NCBI RefSeq assembly: GCF_031143425.1
Contig: NC_090447.1
Coordinates: forward strand, 26,199,426-26,263,425
Direction: 5' to 3'
Source: Pleurodeles waltl
Lineage: Eukaryota > Chordata > Amphibia > Caudata > Salamandridae
Length of the DNA: 64,000 nucleotides
Shown: one piece after another, positions 42,070 to 54,610 of the stretch
Numbering within the stretch: the first letter of the stretch is position 1
Layout: the number at the start of each line of letters is the position of its first letter
Notes under the pieces: generated by a model
Databases searched by the model: none
What the model was told of the DNA's origin: nothing
What the model saw: the letters and a program-made list of their open reading frames with translations, nothing else
Made by a program: the position numbers and the translations under genes

Positions 42070-45029
42070 CCCGCTGATCCGCTACGACCCCACCACCCTC
42101 CACGCCCTCAACCCAGGACGCTCCAACACCTGCTTCCAAGCTCACCCCAAACGCACCCATGGTCCCTTCGCCTGCAACTCCTGCAAACCCATCTTCCTCC
42201 ACGCAACTACCACGACCACAAGCTCACGCGCCATCAACCACCTCAAGTGCATCCTGGTCAACGCTCGTTCCGTCCACAAGCACGCCGTTGAACTCTGGGA
42301 CCTCCTGGACTCCACAGCCCCGGACGTCGCCTTCATCACGGAGACCTGGATGAACGCCTCCTCTGCTCCAGACATCGCCACCGCCATCCCCGAAGGCTAC
42401 AAGATCTCCAGAAAAGACCGCACCAACCAAGTAGGAGGAGGTATCGCCATCGTCTTCAAAGACTCCATCAGTGTCATCACCTCCACCGAAGACACCCCTC
42501 TCGCCACTGAACACCTGCATTTTCAGATTCGCACCGACCCGAGGACCACCCTCAGAGGATCCCTCGTCTACCGTCCTCCCGGACCTCGCGCCCCTTTCAG
42601 CGACGCCATCGCCGACTTCATCTCCCCGCACGCCCTCGCCTCACCGGACTACATCCTCCTAGGAGACCTCAACTTCCATCTGGAACAAAACAACGACCCA
42701 AACACCACCACCCTGCTCGACAACCTCGCCAACCTCGGCCTCAAATAACTGGTGAACACCGCCACCCACATCGCCGGACACATGCTCGACCCTATCTTCT
42801 CCGCCAGCAAACACGTCTTCTTCAGCCACACCTCCGCCCTACACTGGACCGACCACAGCTGCGTCCACTTCACTTTCCGACGCGAGACCCGCCACCTCCG
42901 CACTCAACCCATCCCTCGTCGACAGTGGAACAAGATCCCTGAAGAGCAACTCTTCTCCGCACTCGCCACCAACCAACCCACCCTCACCACCGACCCCAAC
43001 GACGCAGCCCTCAACCTCACAAACTGGATCTCCAACTGCGCTGACAACCTTGCTCCCCTCATCGACGCATCGACAGACCAACACCAAAAAACCTCCCTGG
43101 TTCTCTGACACCCTCAAAGAATCAAAGAAAACTTGTCGCGCCCTTGAGAAGGCCTGGCGCAAGGACCACACCGCTGACAACATGACCGTCCTCAAGAACG
43201 CTACCCGCGAACACCACCACCTGATCCGCGCTGCCAAAAGGAACTTTTTCACCGACAGACTGGACAAAAACAGCCACAACAGCAGAGAACTCTTCAGCAT
43301 CGTCAAGGAGTTCTCCAACCCCAGCGCCGACGCCAACGCCGTCACGCCCTCACAGGATTTGTGCGAATCCCTCGCCACTTTCTTCCACCGCAAGATCAGC
43401 GACCACCACGACAGCTTTGGACACCAGACCCAACCAAACACCACCGAACCCGCATCCCCGGCCAGCACCCTCAACAACTGGACCCACATCAACACGGAAG
43501 AAACCAAATCCATCATGAACTCTATCCACTCTGGCGCCCCTTCGGACCCCTGCCCGCACTTCATCTTTAACAAAGCCGACGACATCATCGCCCCGCACCT
43601 CCAGACCGTCATCAACTCTTCTTTTTCTTCTGCTACCTTCCCCGAATGCTGGAAACACGCTGAAGTCAACGCCCTACTAAAGAAACCTACGGCTGACCCG
43701 AGCGACCTGAAAAACTTCCGCCCCATCTCTCTTCTGCCTTTCCCAGCCAAGGTAATAGAAAAGACCGTCAACAAACAGCTGACCACCTTCCTGGAAGACA
43801 ACAACCTGCTCGACCCTTCACAAACCGGATTCCGAACCAACCACAGCACAGAAACCGCCCTCATCTCAGTCACAGACGACATCAGAACCCTGATGGACAA
43901 CAGTGAAACAGTCGCCCTCATTCTCCTCGACCTCTCGGCTGCCTTTGACACCGTCTGTCACCGCACCCTAATCACCCGCCTCCGCTCCACCGGGATCCAA
44001 GGCCAGGCCCTGGACTGGATCGCCTCCTTCCTCGCAAACCGTTCCCAAAGAGTTTACCTCCCTCCGTTTCGCTCAGAACCCACCGAGATCATCTGCGGCG
44101 TACCCCAAGGCTCATCACTCAGCCCGACACTCTTCAATGTCTACATGAGCCCTCTCGCCAACATCGTACGCAAGCACGACATCATCATCACCTCCTACGC
44201 CGACGACACCCAACTTATACTCTCCCTCACCAAGGACCCCGCCAGCGCCAAGACCAACCTACAAGAGGGTATGAAGGACGTCGCAGATTGGATGAGGCTC
44301 AGCCGCCTAAAGCTGAACTCTGAAAAAATGGAAGTCCTCATCCTCGGCAACACCCCGTCCGCCTGGGATGACTCCTGGTGGCCCACGGCCCTCGGCACCG
44401 CACCGACCCCCACAGACCACGCCCGCAACCTCGGCTTCATCTTGGACCCTCTTCTCACCATGACCAAGCAAGTCAACGCCGTGTCCTCCGCCTGCTTCCT
44501 CACCCTCCGCATGCTCCGCAAGATCTTCCGCTGGATCCCCGCCGACACCAGAAAAACCGTGACCCACGCCCTCGTCACAAGCCGCCTGGACTACGGCAAC
44601 ACCCTCTACGCCGGGACCACAGCCAAACTCCAAAATCGCCTGCAACGCATTCAAAACGCCTCGGCCCGCCTCATCCTCGACGTACCCCGCAACAGCCACA
44701 TCTCCGCACACCTGAGACACCTGCATTGGCTCCCAGTCAGCAAAAGGATCACCTTCCGACTTCTCACCCACGCACACAAAGCCCTCCACAACAAGGGACC
44801 AAAATACCTCAACAGACGCCTCAGCTTCTACGTCCCCACCCGCCTCCTCCGCTCCTCTGGCCTCGCACTCGCTGCCGTCCCTCGCATCCGCCGCTCCACG
44901 GCGGGTCGGAGATCTTTCTCCTTCCTGGCGGCCAAGACCTGGAACTCCCTCCCCACCAGCCTCAGGACCACCCAGGACCACTCCGCTTTCCGGAGACTCC
45001 TAAAGACCTGGCTGTTCGAGCAGCGATAA
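42070..45029 (+). pseudogene. LINE ORF2: endonuclease and reverse transcriptase
   Basis: The endonuclease has VNARSVHKHAVELWDLL, ITETWMNASS, GGGIAIVF, LGDLNFHLE and WTDHSCVHF (42250-42890), with an in-frame TAA at 42746-42748. A frameshift near 43050-43106 moves to the long frame ending at 45029. That frame encodes the linker, then RT with KNFRPISLLPF, LLDLSAAFDTV, GVPQGSSLSPTLF and YADDTQL (Asp pair 44202-44207), and the LHWLPV block, ending KTWLFEQR. Only two lesions separate this copy from an open ORF2, so it is fairly young. Confidence 0.88.
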
Positions 45030-46617
45030 CCCCCCCTTTTCCCCTAGCGCCTTGAGACCCGCATGGGTGAGTAAATGTTAATGATTTGATTTGATTTGAA
45101 AGAGTATATGGTCTGGGAGTCTGTCAAATACGAACTCCACAGTTCCATAATGGCTACACTGAAATGTGGGAAGTTTGGTATCAAACTTCTCTGTACAATG
45201 AATGCACACTGATGCCAGTGTGGGATTTATTGTAAAATACACCCAGAGGGCATCTTAGAGATGCTCCCTGAATACCAGTCTGACTCCCAGTGCTAGGCTG
45301 ACCAGTTTCTGCAAGCCTGCCACAACCAGACGAGTTTCCGGCCACATGGGGTGAGTGCCTTTGTCACTCTGTTGCCAGGAGCAAAGCCTGTACTGGGTGG
45401 AGGTGCTTCTCACCTCCCCCTGTAGGAACTGTAACACCTGGCGGTGATCCTCAAAGGCTTCTGCCTATTGTTACAGCACCCCAGGACATCCCAGCTAGTG
45501 GAGATGCCCGCCCCTTCGGACACAGCCCCCACTTTTGGTGGCAAATCCGGAGGAGATAATGAGAAAATCAAGGAGGAGTCACCTACCAGTCAGGACAGCC
45601 CCTAAGGTGCCCTGAGCTGAGGTGACCCCTGCCTTTAGAAATCGTCCACCTTGAGTTTGGAGGATTCCCCCAATAGGTATAGGGATGTGCCCCCCTCCCC
45701 TAAGGGAGGAGGCACAAAGAGGGTGTAGCCACCCTCAAGGACAGTAGGCATTAGCTATTGCCCCCCAGACCTAAACACCCCCATAAATGTAGTATTTAGG
45801 GGTGACCCTGAACCCAGGAAATCAGATTCCTGCAACCTGAAGAAAGAAGAAGGACTGCTGATCTGAAAGCCCTGCAGAGACGATGGAGACAACAACTGAC
45901 TTGGCCCAAGCCCTACCGGCCTGTCTTCAGACTCAAAGAATCTCCACAGCGAAGCATCCAACTGGACCAGCGACCTCTGAGGACTCAGAAGACTTCCCTG
46001 CACCTAAGGGACCAAGAAACTCCAGAGAACAGTAGCACTGTTCAGAAACTGCAACAACTTTGCAACTTTGAAGCAACTTTAAAGAGACTCTTCCATCCCG
46101 CCGGAAGCGTGAGACTTGACACTCTGCACCATGCCCCCAGCTCGAGTTCAGGAGAACCAACACTGCAGAGAGGACTCTCAGGCGACTCCAACGATGTCAA
46201 CAGCCTGGGTCGACCCCCCTGCATCCCCACAACGATGCCTGCAGAGTGGATCCAAAGGCTCCCACTGACGCGACTGCCTGGTAACAAAGGAACCCGACGC
46301 CTGGACCAAGCACTTCACCTGCAGCCCCCACGACCTAGGGAAATCCTACCATGGCAGGAGTGACCAGCAGGCGGCCCTCATCCTAGCCCAGTCAGCGGCT
46401 GGTCCGAGAAGGTCCCCTGTGCCCTGCCTGCATTGCCTAAGTGACCCCCGGGTCCCTCCTTTGCTTTCAATAGCAAACCTGATGCCTACTTTGCCTACTG
46501 CATCCGGCCGCCCTTGTGCCGCTGAGGGTGTGTTTTGTGGGCGTGTCCCCCAGTGCTCTACAAAACCCCCCTGATCTGCTCCTCGAGGACGCAGGTACTT
46601 ACCTGTAAGCAGACTAA

Positions 46618-46808
46618 GGGGGTTATTACAACTTTGGAGGAGGTGTTAATCTGTCCCAAAAGTGACGGTAAAGTGACGGATATACCACCAGCTGTATTAC
46701 GAGTTCCATAGGATATAATGGACTCGTAATACGGCTGGTGGTATGTCCGTCACTTTACCGTCACTTTTGGGACGGATTAACACCTCATCCAAAGTTGTAA
46801 TAACCCCC
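46618..46808. mobile_element. 191-bp palindromic Harbinger-type MITE
   Basis: GGGGGTTATTACAAC and its complement bound a full-length hairpin, with TAA at 46615-46617 and 46809-46811. It is about 95% identical to the copy at 28837-29026, and its TIR is one base from the giant Harbinger TIR (GGGGGTCATTACAAC). Confidence 0.92.
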
Positions 46809-47442
46809 TAAGACCGGAGCACCCCTGCTCTTCATAGGCACCTATGTGTTTTAGGCCTTCCTTTGACCTCTACACCTGACCGGCCCTGCGTTGCTGGTGC
46901 TGTGGCTTTGTGGTTGCCTTTAACCCCAACGGTGGGCTGCCTATGCCCAGGAGACTGACTGTGTAAGTGCTTCACTTACCTGAGAAACCTAACGAAACGT
47001 ACCTCCCCCAGGAACTATTGATTTTTGCACTGTGTCCACTTTTAAAATAGCTTATTGCCATTTTAACCAAAACTGTGTGTACCACTGTTTTAAATCAAAG
47101 TTCCATACTTACCTGTGTGAACTACCTTGCATTTTATGTACTTACCTAAAATCTTGAATCTTGTGGTTCTAAAATAAATTAAGAAAATATATTTTTCTAT
47201 ATAAAAACTATTGGCCTGGAGTTAAGTCTTTGAGTGTGTGTTCTCATTTATCACCTGTGTGTATACAACAAATGCTTCACACTACCCTCTGATAAGCCTA
47301 CTGCTCGACCACACTACCACAAAATAGAGCATTAGTATTATCTAATTTTGCCACTATCAACCTCTAAGGGGAACCCTTGAACTCTGTGCACGCTATCTCT
47401 CACTTTGAGATAGTTTATACAGAGCCAACTTCCTACAATATA

Positions 47443-47595
47443 TATACTAGATGGTGGACCCTGATTGGGGGTCATAACGGAGTTGCAAGGCTGTTGGGAA
47501 ATGTAGTGTTGTTTTTTTTATTGGCTGCTGTGTGTTGACAGTCAAGAAAGAGATAGCATAATCTGAAGCCTCCGGTCTTGACATAGAATCAGCAT
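47443..47595. repeat. Right inverted terminal repeat of DIRS
   Basis: The complement of the left repeat, with GCAAGGCTGTTGGGAAATGT (near 47484) and TATTGGCTGCTGTGTGTTGA. It is separated from the rest of the DIRS 5' region by the solo LTR ending at 47437 and its ATATA duplication. Confidence 0.75.
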
Positions 47596-48705
47596 GACAC
47601 AAAATGTCCATTCTCTTGGCTACTACCCCCCTCCCCACAGAAGGAAGGCTTCCCCCACCCAGATGTGGGCTAGATGCAGATGTTGACACTGGAGCTGTGC
47701 GGGGGTGTCTACACACATTATTTACCCAACATACTGTACTATAAGAAGTTTTCTGAGCCATGTGGCCTTTATACCCCACACCTCTCTGCAACCCCCCCTT
47801 TGCCTTTCAGGTGCACCGCTGCCTGGACCTTCCTACAGGACACAGTCTCCAGATCTGTTGACATATTGGTTAACATTTTACACCAAATGCCGCAAAGTAA
47901 AGGGAATGTGCCAGAGAGCCCTTCCTGCAACTGATGGATGAAGAGGGATCATCAGGAGTGGGAGTGCCAGGGGGTCATCAGGCATCTGACAGGGTTCTCA
48001 CCTAGAAACTGCCATAATCCGCTACGAGGGGCTATATAAAAATGTATTGCACTCTGTTTTATAGCACAACGAGGAGTAAACAGTGCCACGTGCAGCACAC
48101 ATTACAGAGGTCCCTGAGGGTTAATCTCTTAGCAGCTGTCAGATACAAAGAGGAATTCACAACCACCCTCCACTGTGGAAGCTACTCTGCTGTTCTCTCT
48201 GTCTACCTCTAACTCACGCGTAGAAGACACACAGCACTGCAAATCCCCTTCCTCGACAGCACTGCAAGGAGAAAACAACTCACGCACAACTCAGTGAGAT
48301 ACAGCACACAACAACAGAAACAAACAAACAGAAACCAACAGCAAAGCAAACACACAGCACAAAACAAACATAGGGCAAACTCACCCCTTTTCAGCAAAAA
48401 GCAAAGGAAAACAAGGCTTATCTGCCAATGTTCAAGTCATCTACAAGGTTTCTTGGAAAATCCTGCTGCTTTTCTAACAACAAAAGTTACATTTCTCATT
48501 GGTACAATATTTCTGTATTTTTGTCCAAGCAGCCTGCTTTTAGCTGGCCTCAGTCTGACTTCCATGGAATGTTCCTCATGAGTCACATTTCAAGTTTGGT
48601 TCACGCCCTTAGCCAAGAGAAGCCTTTGACTACGAATATCACACAACGGGACTTAATTTTTTTGAAACTGAAAACATTTCTGGTTATCGCTCTTCCCTGT
48701 GTTTA
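47596..48705. other. No recognisable feature
   Basis: About 1.1 kb with A-rich (CAAACAAACAG) stretches near 48300-48370. No gene or known repeat was recognised. Confidence 0.4.
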
Positions 48706-48936
48706 CCTGTAATTCCCATGTTGCCTGTAATTCCCTTGTTTACCTGTAATCCCTGTGTTTACCTGTATTTCTCGTGTTTACGTGTAATCTTTGCGTTTAC
48801 CTGTAAATCCCGTTTTTACCTGTAATCCCTGTGTTTACCTGTAATTCCTGTGTTTACCTGTAATCCCTATGTTTACCTGTAATTCCCATGTTCACCTCTA
48901 ATTCCTGTGTTCATCTTTAATTCCTGTGTTCATCTG
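48706..48936. repeat. 19-bp minisatellite, first block
   Basis: Tandem units of the type TGTTTACCTGTAATCCCTG and variants (TTCACC, TTCCCG). The array is interrupted by a solo LTR at 48937 and resumes at 51046. Confidence 0.9.
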
Positions 48937-51045
48937 TGTAGGAGGCTGGCCCTCTATGTTGTGTGCAAGACCAAGCGCACTATGCAGAAGGTCCTGGCAA
49001 CCACACGTTGCTTTCCAGAGGTAAAAATTAGGCCACCACATGCTCCAATTTTTAAGGTAGCTGGTCGAGCAGTTAGGCTAATCCAGGAGATGTGCTGAGT
49101 ATTTGCTGTACTCACAATATCAATCATGCACCACACACTCAATGAATAACTCAAGACCAGATTTTATAAAAATACTTCAGACTATTATATACATTTTAAG
49201 ACCAAGATTTTTAGAATATGTTAAGTACTTTTCAAGTTATAACTTTTTGACATTTTAATAGTTAGTCTTTCTGTGCGTAAGTACGCACCATTGGAATCAA
49301 TGCACAGTCACCTTTAAAAATGCAGTAAAAATCACACAATTGGGTTACCAGTCTCTTCTTTTGCAGGATGGCCGGAGTGGTCAGTAGGCACCCTGTGACA
49401 GCTAGAGAGTCTTCGGGTGTTCCCGGTTCCGTCAAGAGCAGGGTTGGAGAGGTTCTTGGCACAGGCATAGGGCCACCTGGAGGGGCCTCTTAGATAAGGG
49501 GCTGGTTTGCAAGTTTAAGGTGGGTGATTGGGGGTCCCCTTGGGCTGATGAGGTTGCAAGGGGTTGGGGACCCGGGGCACACAGCAAATCCCACGATGCA
49601 AGGCTCAGGGTGGCCAGGTGCAGGGCGTTTTGGCGGTCATCGATGCTGTGCGCAAAGGGACCCTTTGGAGCTGGAGGTGAGTCTTCTTCCGGGGTCTCAT
49701 GGGATGTTGCGGGCACTCTGGTGGGAGGTCCAGGGTGTCACTGAAGTCCCTCAACTGGGGCTTCCTCCTGGTCCAGTTGCAGCTCTGGGGGAGCTGTTGT
49801 TGGTGATGTCTGAAGTGCACTGGTCAGTACCTGGGGTATTGCCACAACTCGGCCACAGGGGGAGCTGTGCCACCAAACTGTGCACAGTTGCAGGTCTCAT
49901 CTGGGTTGTCATTGGTGTGTCGTCGGGTCAGATGCGACTTCCGGTTGCAGAGATATTGTTTAGTCGGTGAAGTGTCTCTCATTGGTTTGCAAGTTCTTTG
50001 CAGGTTCTTGTGGTTCCTTGAGTGGTGCCTCCACTTAGGAGGGAGTTCTCGGGATATTTGCGAAGACTGGAGGTCCTTGGGGTCTTTTGAGGTCGGTCCA
50101 GCAGTCAGCTCTGCCGCATCGGTGATTGTTGGTACACTGGTGGGGCAAGCAGGGGTATTGGAGCCTGTTCTGATGCAGCAGGTCCTCTGTTCCCGTCTTG
50201 GCGGGTTCTTTGGTGCTGTCTTCTTTTCTTCCAGATGAATCTGATTTCTTGGTCTAGGGGAGCCCACTAAATACTGAATTTAGTGGCCATTCAAGGGGGA
50301 ACCTGGTAGTGTCCAATTGGACACTTACCCTTGCGTGGCAACACCCACTACAGTGACCACTTCCTGTGGGAAGGGTCACTTCCCCAAACCTAATTGGCTA
50401 CTTTCCTTTCATCCAACATGGAGGAAAATGAAATGAAGGGTCCACTTTGCCTGCAAGCCCCTAGGGGTGGTGCATGCTCAGGGAGGCCACTCCTACTACA
50501 CTTTGTGTGGTTTCCCGGCTTTGCTCCCTCCAAAAATGGGAGTTTGCAAAGGGGAGACCATCTGCTGCTAGTAGCAGGACTGGGGATCGTGTTTCAAGGG
50601 CGGTAGCCCTTTGAAGCTCACTGCCAGGGTAGTGCACATTCCTGAGGGCGGGGGAGTTAGCTCCTCCATCCAGGAAGGGCCTTATCTTACAAACCAGAGA
50701 GACAGGGCTGTCCCCCAGGTTTGTATTTTGGCTGTCTGGATGTGGCAGGCTTGCTGGAACCAGTCAGCAACAATATGGATCCATGGCCCTTGAGGGTTGC
50801 ACAATCAGTTCTGCTGTCCTCAGGGCCTTACCCATAGTACTGCATGCCCTTGGTACCTAAGTACCTTTTACTAGGGACGTATAGTGGCAGCTAAAGGTGT
50901 ATCCAATTACTTTTACAATGTTTTAGGGAAAGAACACTGGCACTGGGAACCTGGTTAGCAGGATCCCAGTGCACTCCAGTCCAAGTTGCATTCAGAAACC
51001 AGGCAAAAAGTGGGGGGTGCTGCATCAAGGTGCCAGTTTCACACA
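48937..51045 (-). repeat. Solo LTR, minus strand (2.1 kb)
   Basis: Read from 51045: TGTGTGAAACTGGCACC, a CTGCTAACCAGG block near 50965, and an end CCAGCCTCCTACA at 48937. It is inserted in the 19-bp minisatellite. The flanking ATCTG (48932-48936) and ACCTG (51046-51050) are probably a 5-bp duplication with one change. No internal coding region is present. Confidence 0.75.
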
Positions 51046-51135
51046 ACCTGTAATTCCCGTGTTTACCTATAATCCTCATGTTTACCTGTAATTCCTATGC
51101 TCACCTGTAATCTCCGTGTTTATCTGTGTAATAAA
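51046..51135. repeat. 19-bp minisatellite, second block
   Basis: ACCTGTAATTCCCGTGTTT units resume after the LTR and fade at about 51135. Confidence 0.85.
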
Positions 51136-51854
51136 CCTCAAGAAAAAGAAAGAAGGCCCACTCTGGTCAACACATGGCTGAAGAGGAAAAGGTTCAGAAG
51201 TGTACACTGTGCGAGACAAGTACCGGCCTAAATCTAGGTACCATGTTAGAATGGAGTAAAGGGACAGACTGGAGAATGAAAGGGAAGGCAAAGCGCAGGG
51301 CAGAGCAGTTACAGCCAGCCCTCGCATACCACAGATAATTTAGAAGGTCTCACACATGAGAGCCTGAGTCACTTTCTGATACCAGTGTTAGGAGGAGGTG
51401 TAAATCATGGCAGACCTGAAAGGGAGTCAGGAGATGTTTGTGTGAGTCAAGGTTAGTCGAGGGATGCGGACAGGTCGTAGGGAGGATACACTGATAGAGT
51501 TCCAAGGGTGAGATCAAAAGACACTGTGCTCGTTAGAGGATGCAAATGGTTATTATCTACGCCACAGCTGCATTTTTGTGACAAGTAGTCAGTTGGTTTT
51601 TAGAGAATTATTGCTTTTGCTAGAATGACTAGAGATAACAATGTATCCAGTACTGAGCTAATTGGGAATATGATAAGAGATGTGACGTCTCCATTGTGGA
51701 ACAAGACTAAAAAATGCTGTTTGTAAGTGCTGAGTTGAGTGTGATTTCATTTACAGAACTGAGCTGTACACCCAGCCGTATTTTTATTTGATAAACATAT
51801 ACTATATTGCAATCAGAGTTGTGTCACTTCTTTATTTTGTTAACTTCAACTACA
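51136..51854. other. No recognisable feature
   Basis: About 720 bp between two blocks of the same minisatellite, so possibly a further insertion. No termini, target duplication or coding motif could be identified. Confidence 0.4.
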
Positions 51855-52385
51855 CCTGTAATTCTTTTGTTCACCTGTAATTCCCGTATTTAACTGTAAT
51901 CCCTGTGTTTATATATAATTCCTGTGTTCACCTGTAATCCCTGTGTTTACATGTAACTCCTCTGTTTATCTGTAATTCCTGTGTTTACCTGTAATCCCGT
52001 GTTTACCTGTAATTCCCATGTTCACCTGTAATCCCTGTGTTTACCTGTAATCCCCGTGTTTCAACTGTAATCCCCGTGTTTACCTGTAACTCCTCTGTTT
52101 ACTTGTAATTCTCGTGTTTACCTGTAATTCCCATGTTTACCTGTAATTCCCATGTTCACCTGTAACTCCCATGTTTAACTGTAATCCCTGTCTTTACCTG
52201 CAATCCCCGTGTTTACCTATAATTTCCGTGTGTACCTTTAATCCCTGTGTTTACCTGTAATCCCCGTGTTTACCTGTAATTTCCGTGTGTACCTTTAATC
52301 ACTGTGTTTACCTGTAATCCCCGTGTTTACCTGTAATTTCCGTGAGTACCTGTAATCTCTGTGTTTACCTGTAATCCCCGTGTTT
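51855..52385. repeat. 19-bp minisatellite, third block
   Basis: About 28 units of the TGTTTACCTGTAATCCCCG type with variants, including a duplicated higher-order segment (TAATTTCCGTGTGTACCTTT at about 52222 and 52279). Confidence 0.92.
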
Positions 52386-54159
52386 GTGCACGGCTTGTGC
52401 TATTTGCTGAGTCTTTAATTTTCTCATTTTTCAGCTCATCTCTTTCCATGGTCTCTTTGTGTCTAGCGGGGGCCTGCCGGCCGTCCTTGACACGCCTGTT
52501 CCGCGAGTTTGTCCAAAAATACATTCTGAAGGTCACTTTGCTGGTGGAACGGATATTGCGCTCCCGTCACCCCTCGACTCGTGGCACAGCGCAGATGGGA
52601 GCCAAGCCCCCTCCCTCCAGTGGCTTTATTATGGCTGCCATCAGCCCACATCATATGTCCTTTGACTCACACACACCTTTACACGTCCACACAGATCCAC
52701 ACACTCTCTCTCACATAAAAACACTCTCCCCGCAAGCGTGCATGCAACATAGATTTTAAAGTATTCGTATTCACCTCAGCTGCCATAGATTGTCATGTTC
52801 CAGCTAACTGCACTCCAGCTTTTATTACACAAATACTGACAAGTATTATTCACTATTTGTGTAATAAAAAAAAAACTGAGAGAAAAACAGGAAAGTGGAG
52901 CCCCAAACAGACTCCGTTAGGACGCGTTGCCCCTGCGTTTCAAGGACTGATTTTGCCACCTCTGAGCCCAGGGGTAGCAGGGGGCAAGACGGGGGTCAGT
53001 CGCCCCCTGGCGACGCCCTATGACGTGCATGCATCAACCTTCCAAGCATCCCGTGTGTTTGAGGCCACACGGGAGCCCCCTTTCTATGAACCTCTCCCAG
53101 GTACTCCGTGAATGTTGTGAACACTTCACCATCAAATACTGGACCATTGACTGTTTTTCGGGCATCGAGTGTTACCACGTTGAAGAAACATCACCCATTA
53201 ACGACAAAAGCAACATTGAGAAAACTCATCAATAACCACCAATAAATGTCCTCCCGACCCAAGAAGAACCTAAGAATCCGCAGCACGTGTTGAAAAAACA
53301 AAATCAGGCACTTTCAGCATTTTTAAACTTTCCGAAGATGACCCCTTTGAAGTGCGTGACGCAACTAGCAGGAGTGCACAATCCTGCCCACCTCGGTGTC
53401 CAGTTCGGAGAAAGGGACCCTGTCCCTGGGGAGCCTCTTGGCTGCTGTTGCCTCTCTGTGACTCATGAGCCATGTCAGTCACTCGCCCTTGTAACATCAG
53501 TCGAACAACTTCGCAGAAAGAGACCTCTCGCCCTGCTCACTCGGCAGCATGAACACGTTTCGTGTCTCCTCCGGACGGAGAGCTTGAGCCTTCTTCACAC
53601 ACTCCATCTCTTGTTCTGAATTCCCTTTTTGCTCCCAGCATTGTGCCCCTGCACGCCTCCTCACCAGGGCAGGGGCTGCCCGTGCAGAGATGCATCTCCT
53701 GAGACCCTGTCCGCAGGGAGTCCACTGTCAGGGGGTGGTGGTCTCTATGGAGACTGAGGTTCGAAGGGAAGAGGGGGCAGAGCTCGCGTGATGTGTCATG
53801 CACACGGGTCCCATGCAGGGGGCACCAGCAGGACCCCTCCACCTACTCCAGCTCTCACAGTGCCTCGTTGGCCTTTGCCAATCCTACCCCGGGGTACTAA
53901 AGTTTACATGCAGTATGGAAAAAACTACAAAAACACACCATCCTGACAAATAGCAGCTACTCTTAGGGGAGGTAAGAAGAAGTGAAAAGTGAAATGTAAA
54001 CAAGGACTGCATCACTGACCTGGATTACCCTACAGGGGTTTGCGGTCATTGCTCAGAAGTCGCTCAGTTGTTGTCGCTGTAAGCAGGGATTTTTTAATTC
54101 CAACAGGCAGGACCCGGCCCACTTGAACACTTGGTAAAGTAAACCTAACATAGCGCATC
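52386..54159. other. No recognisable gene; one hairpin
   Basis: Mostly unique-looking sequence. A 48-bp inverted repeat at 52820-52867 (arms TTTTATTACACAAATA) is the only structure seen. Open frames such as 53287-53619 have no recognisable motif. Confidence 0.4.
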
Positions 54160-54199
54160 ACTGTGACGCTGGCAGCCATGTTGCTTTAAAAACACAGGG

Positions 54200-54610
54200 A
54201 CAGAGCACCCTCGTGCCACCCTAGCACCGCCATCGTGTCATTTTTTTAGGCTAAGGCGGCACTAAAGTGGCATTTTTCCCACTGCGTAGTAACAAAGTGC
54301 CGCAATGAATGCACTGCACCACTTTGTAAACCCTTGCGCCACATTATACCCGTGCCAGGCTTAAGGTGTGTGAGGGGGCGTTCCCCCATTAGGGGGGGCT
54401 GAAAAAATGTTGCAAGGAAATCTAAGAGATCTCCTTGCGCCATTCTTTTCAGCACTTTTAACGCCTGCTCAGAGCAGGCGTTAAAAGGGGGCACACCATT
54501 GAATACAAGAGGACTTTGTGTCCTCTGCAGGAGTAGTGGCAAAATTGTGGCGCTAATACTGCAGAGTACATCAGTAGTGTAAAAAAATGAAGCTATTACC
54601 CCCTACCCTG
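54200..54610. repeat. Non-coding repeat with internal palindromes
   Basis: It contains consecutive inverted repeats, including GCAAGGAAATCTAAGAGATC with its complement (54411-54438) and ACTTTTAACGCCTGCTCAGA with its complement (54454-54489). The style is like a degraded foldback transposon. No clear ends. Confidence 0.45.

Larger units (their letters stand above)
40755..45105 (+). mobile_element. L2-like LINE inside the solo LTR
   Basis: A near full-length LINE related to the copy at 6860-10256. The 5' region contains a pyrimidine-rich minisatellite and a CpG-rich segment shared with the first copy (GCGCCCGTCTGCGCCTGG-like at 42008-42040). Coding spans about 42070-45029. The 3' UTR has AGCGCCTTGAGACCC (near 45047) and the tail is TTGATTTGATTTGAAA, ending at about 45105. 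The 5' boundary is estimated from where LTR sequence stops (about 40752). Confidence 0.8.
40325..47437 (+). repeat. Solo LTR (about 2.6 kb) interrupted by a LINE and a MITE
   Basis: It begins TGTAGTGAAAGGCCTC (40325) and ends CAACTTCCTACA (47437), flanked by ATATA (40320-40324 and 47438-47442). There is no gag-pol between the ends. The interior is LTR sequence up to about 40752, an L2-like LINE to about 45105, then LTR sequence again, with a palindromic MITE at 46618-46808 and AATAAA-type signals near 47172. Loss of the internal region by LTR-LTR recombination is the usual origin. The gypsy-type assignment rests on the TGT...ACA ends, the 5-bp duplication and similarity to other LTRs here. 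Confidence 0.8.
28345..47595 (-). mobile_element. DIRS-type retrotransposon with nested insertions
   Basis: A minus-strand element of about 5.5 kb once nested insertions are subtracted. The right terminus (about 47443-47595) and the left terminus (about 28380-28530) are inverted copies: GGAGGCTTCGGATTATGC reads inward from the left, and its complement lies at the right end near 47560. An internal complementary region (29058-29150) joins sequence matching both ends. Coding order is gag-like ORF1 (39642 to 31920), RT/RNase H (about 31900 to 30500), tyrosine recombinase (30184 to about 29180). Gypsy B sits inside ORF1, a solo LTR (40325-47437) in the 5' region, and a 190-bp MITE in the 3' region. 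DIRS elements use a recombinase rather than an integrase and leave no target duplication. Confidence 0.88.

Noticed and set aside
43050..43951. Long minus-strand frames opposite the second LINE
   Set aside because: Antisense shadows of the RT-coding strand, with no recognisable domain.
53287..53619. 110-codon open frame in unique-looking sequence
   Set aside because: No motif, splice signals or composition bias; the length is expected by chance in 1.8 kb.
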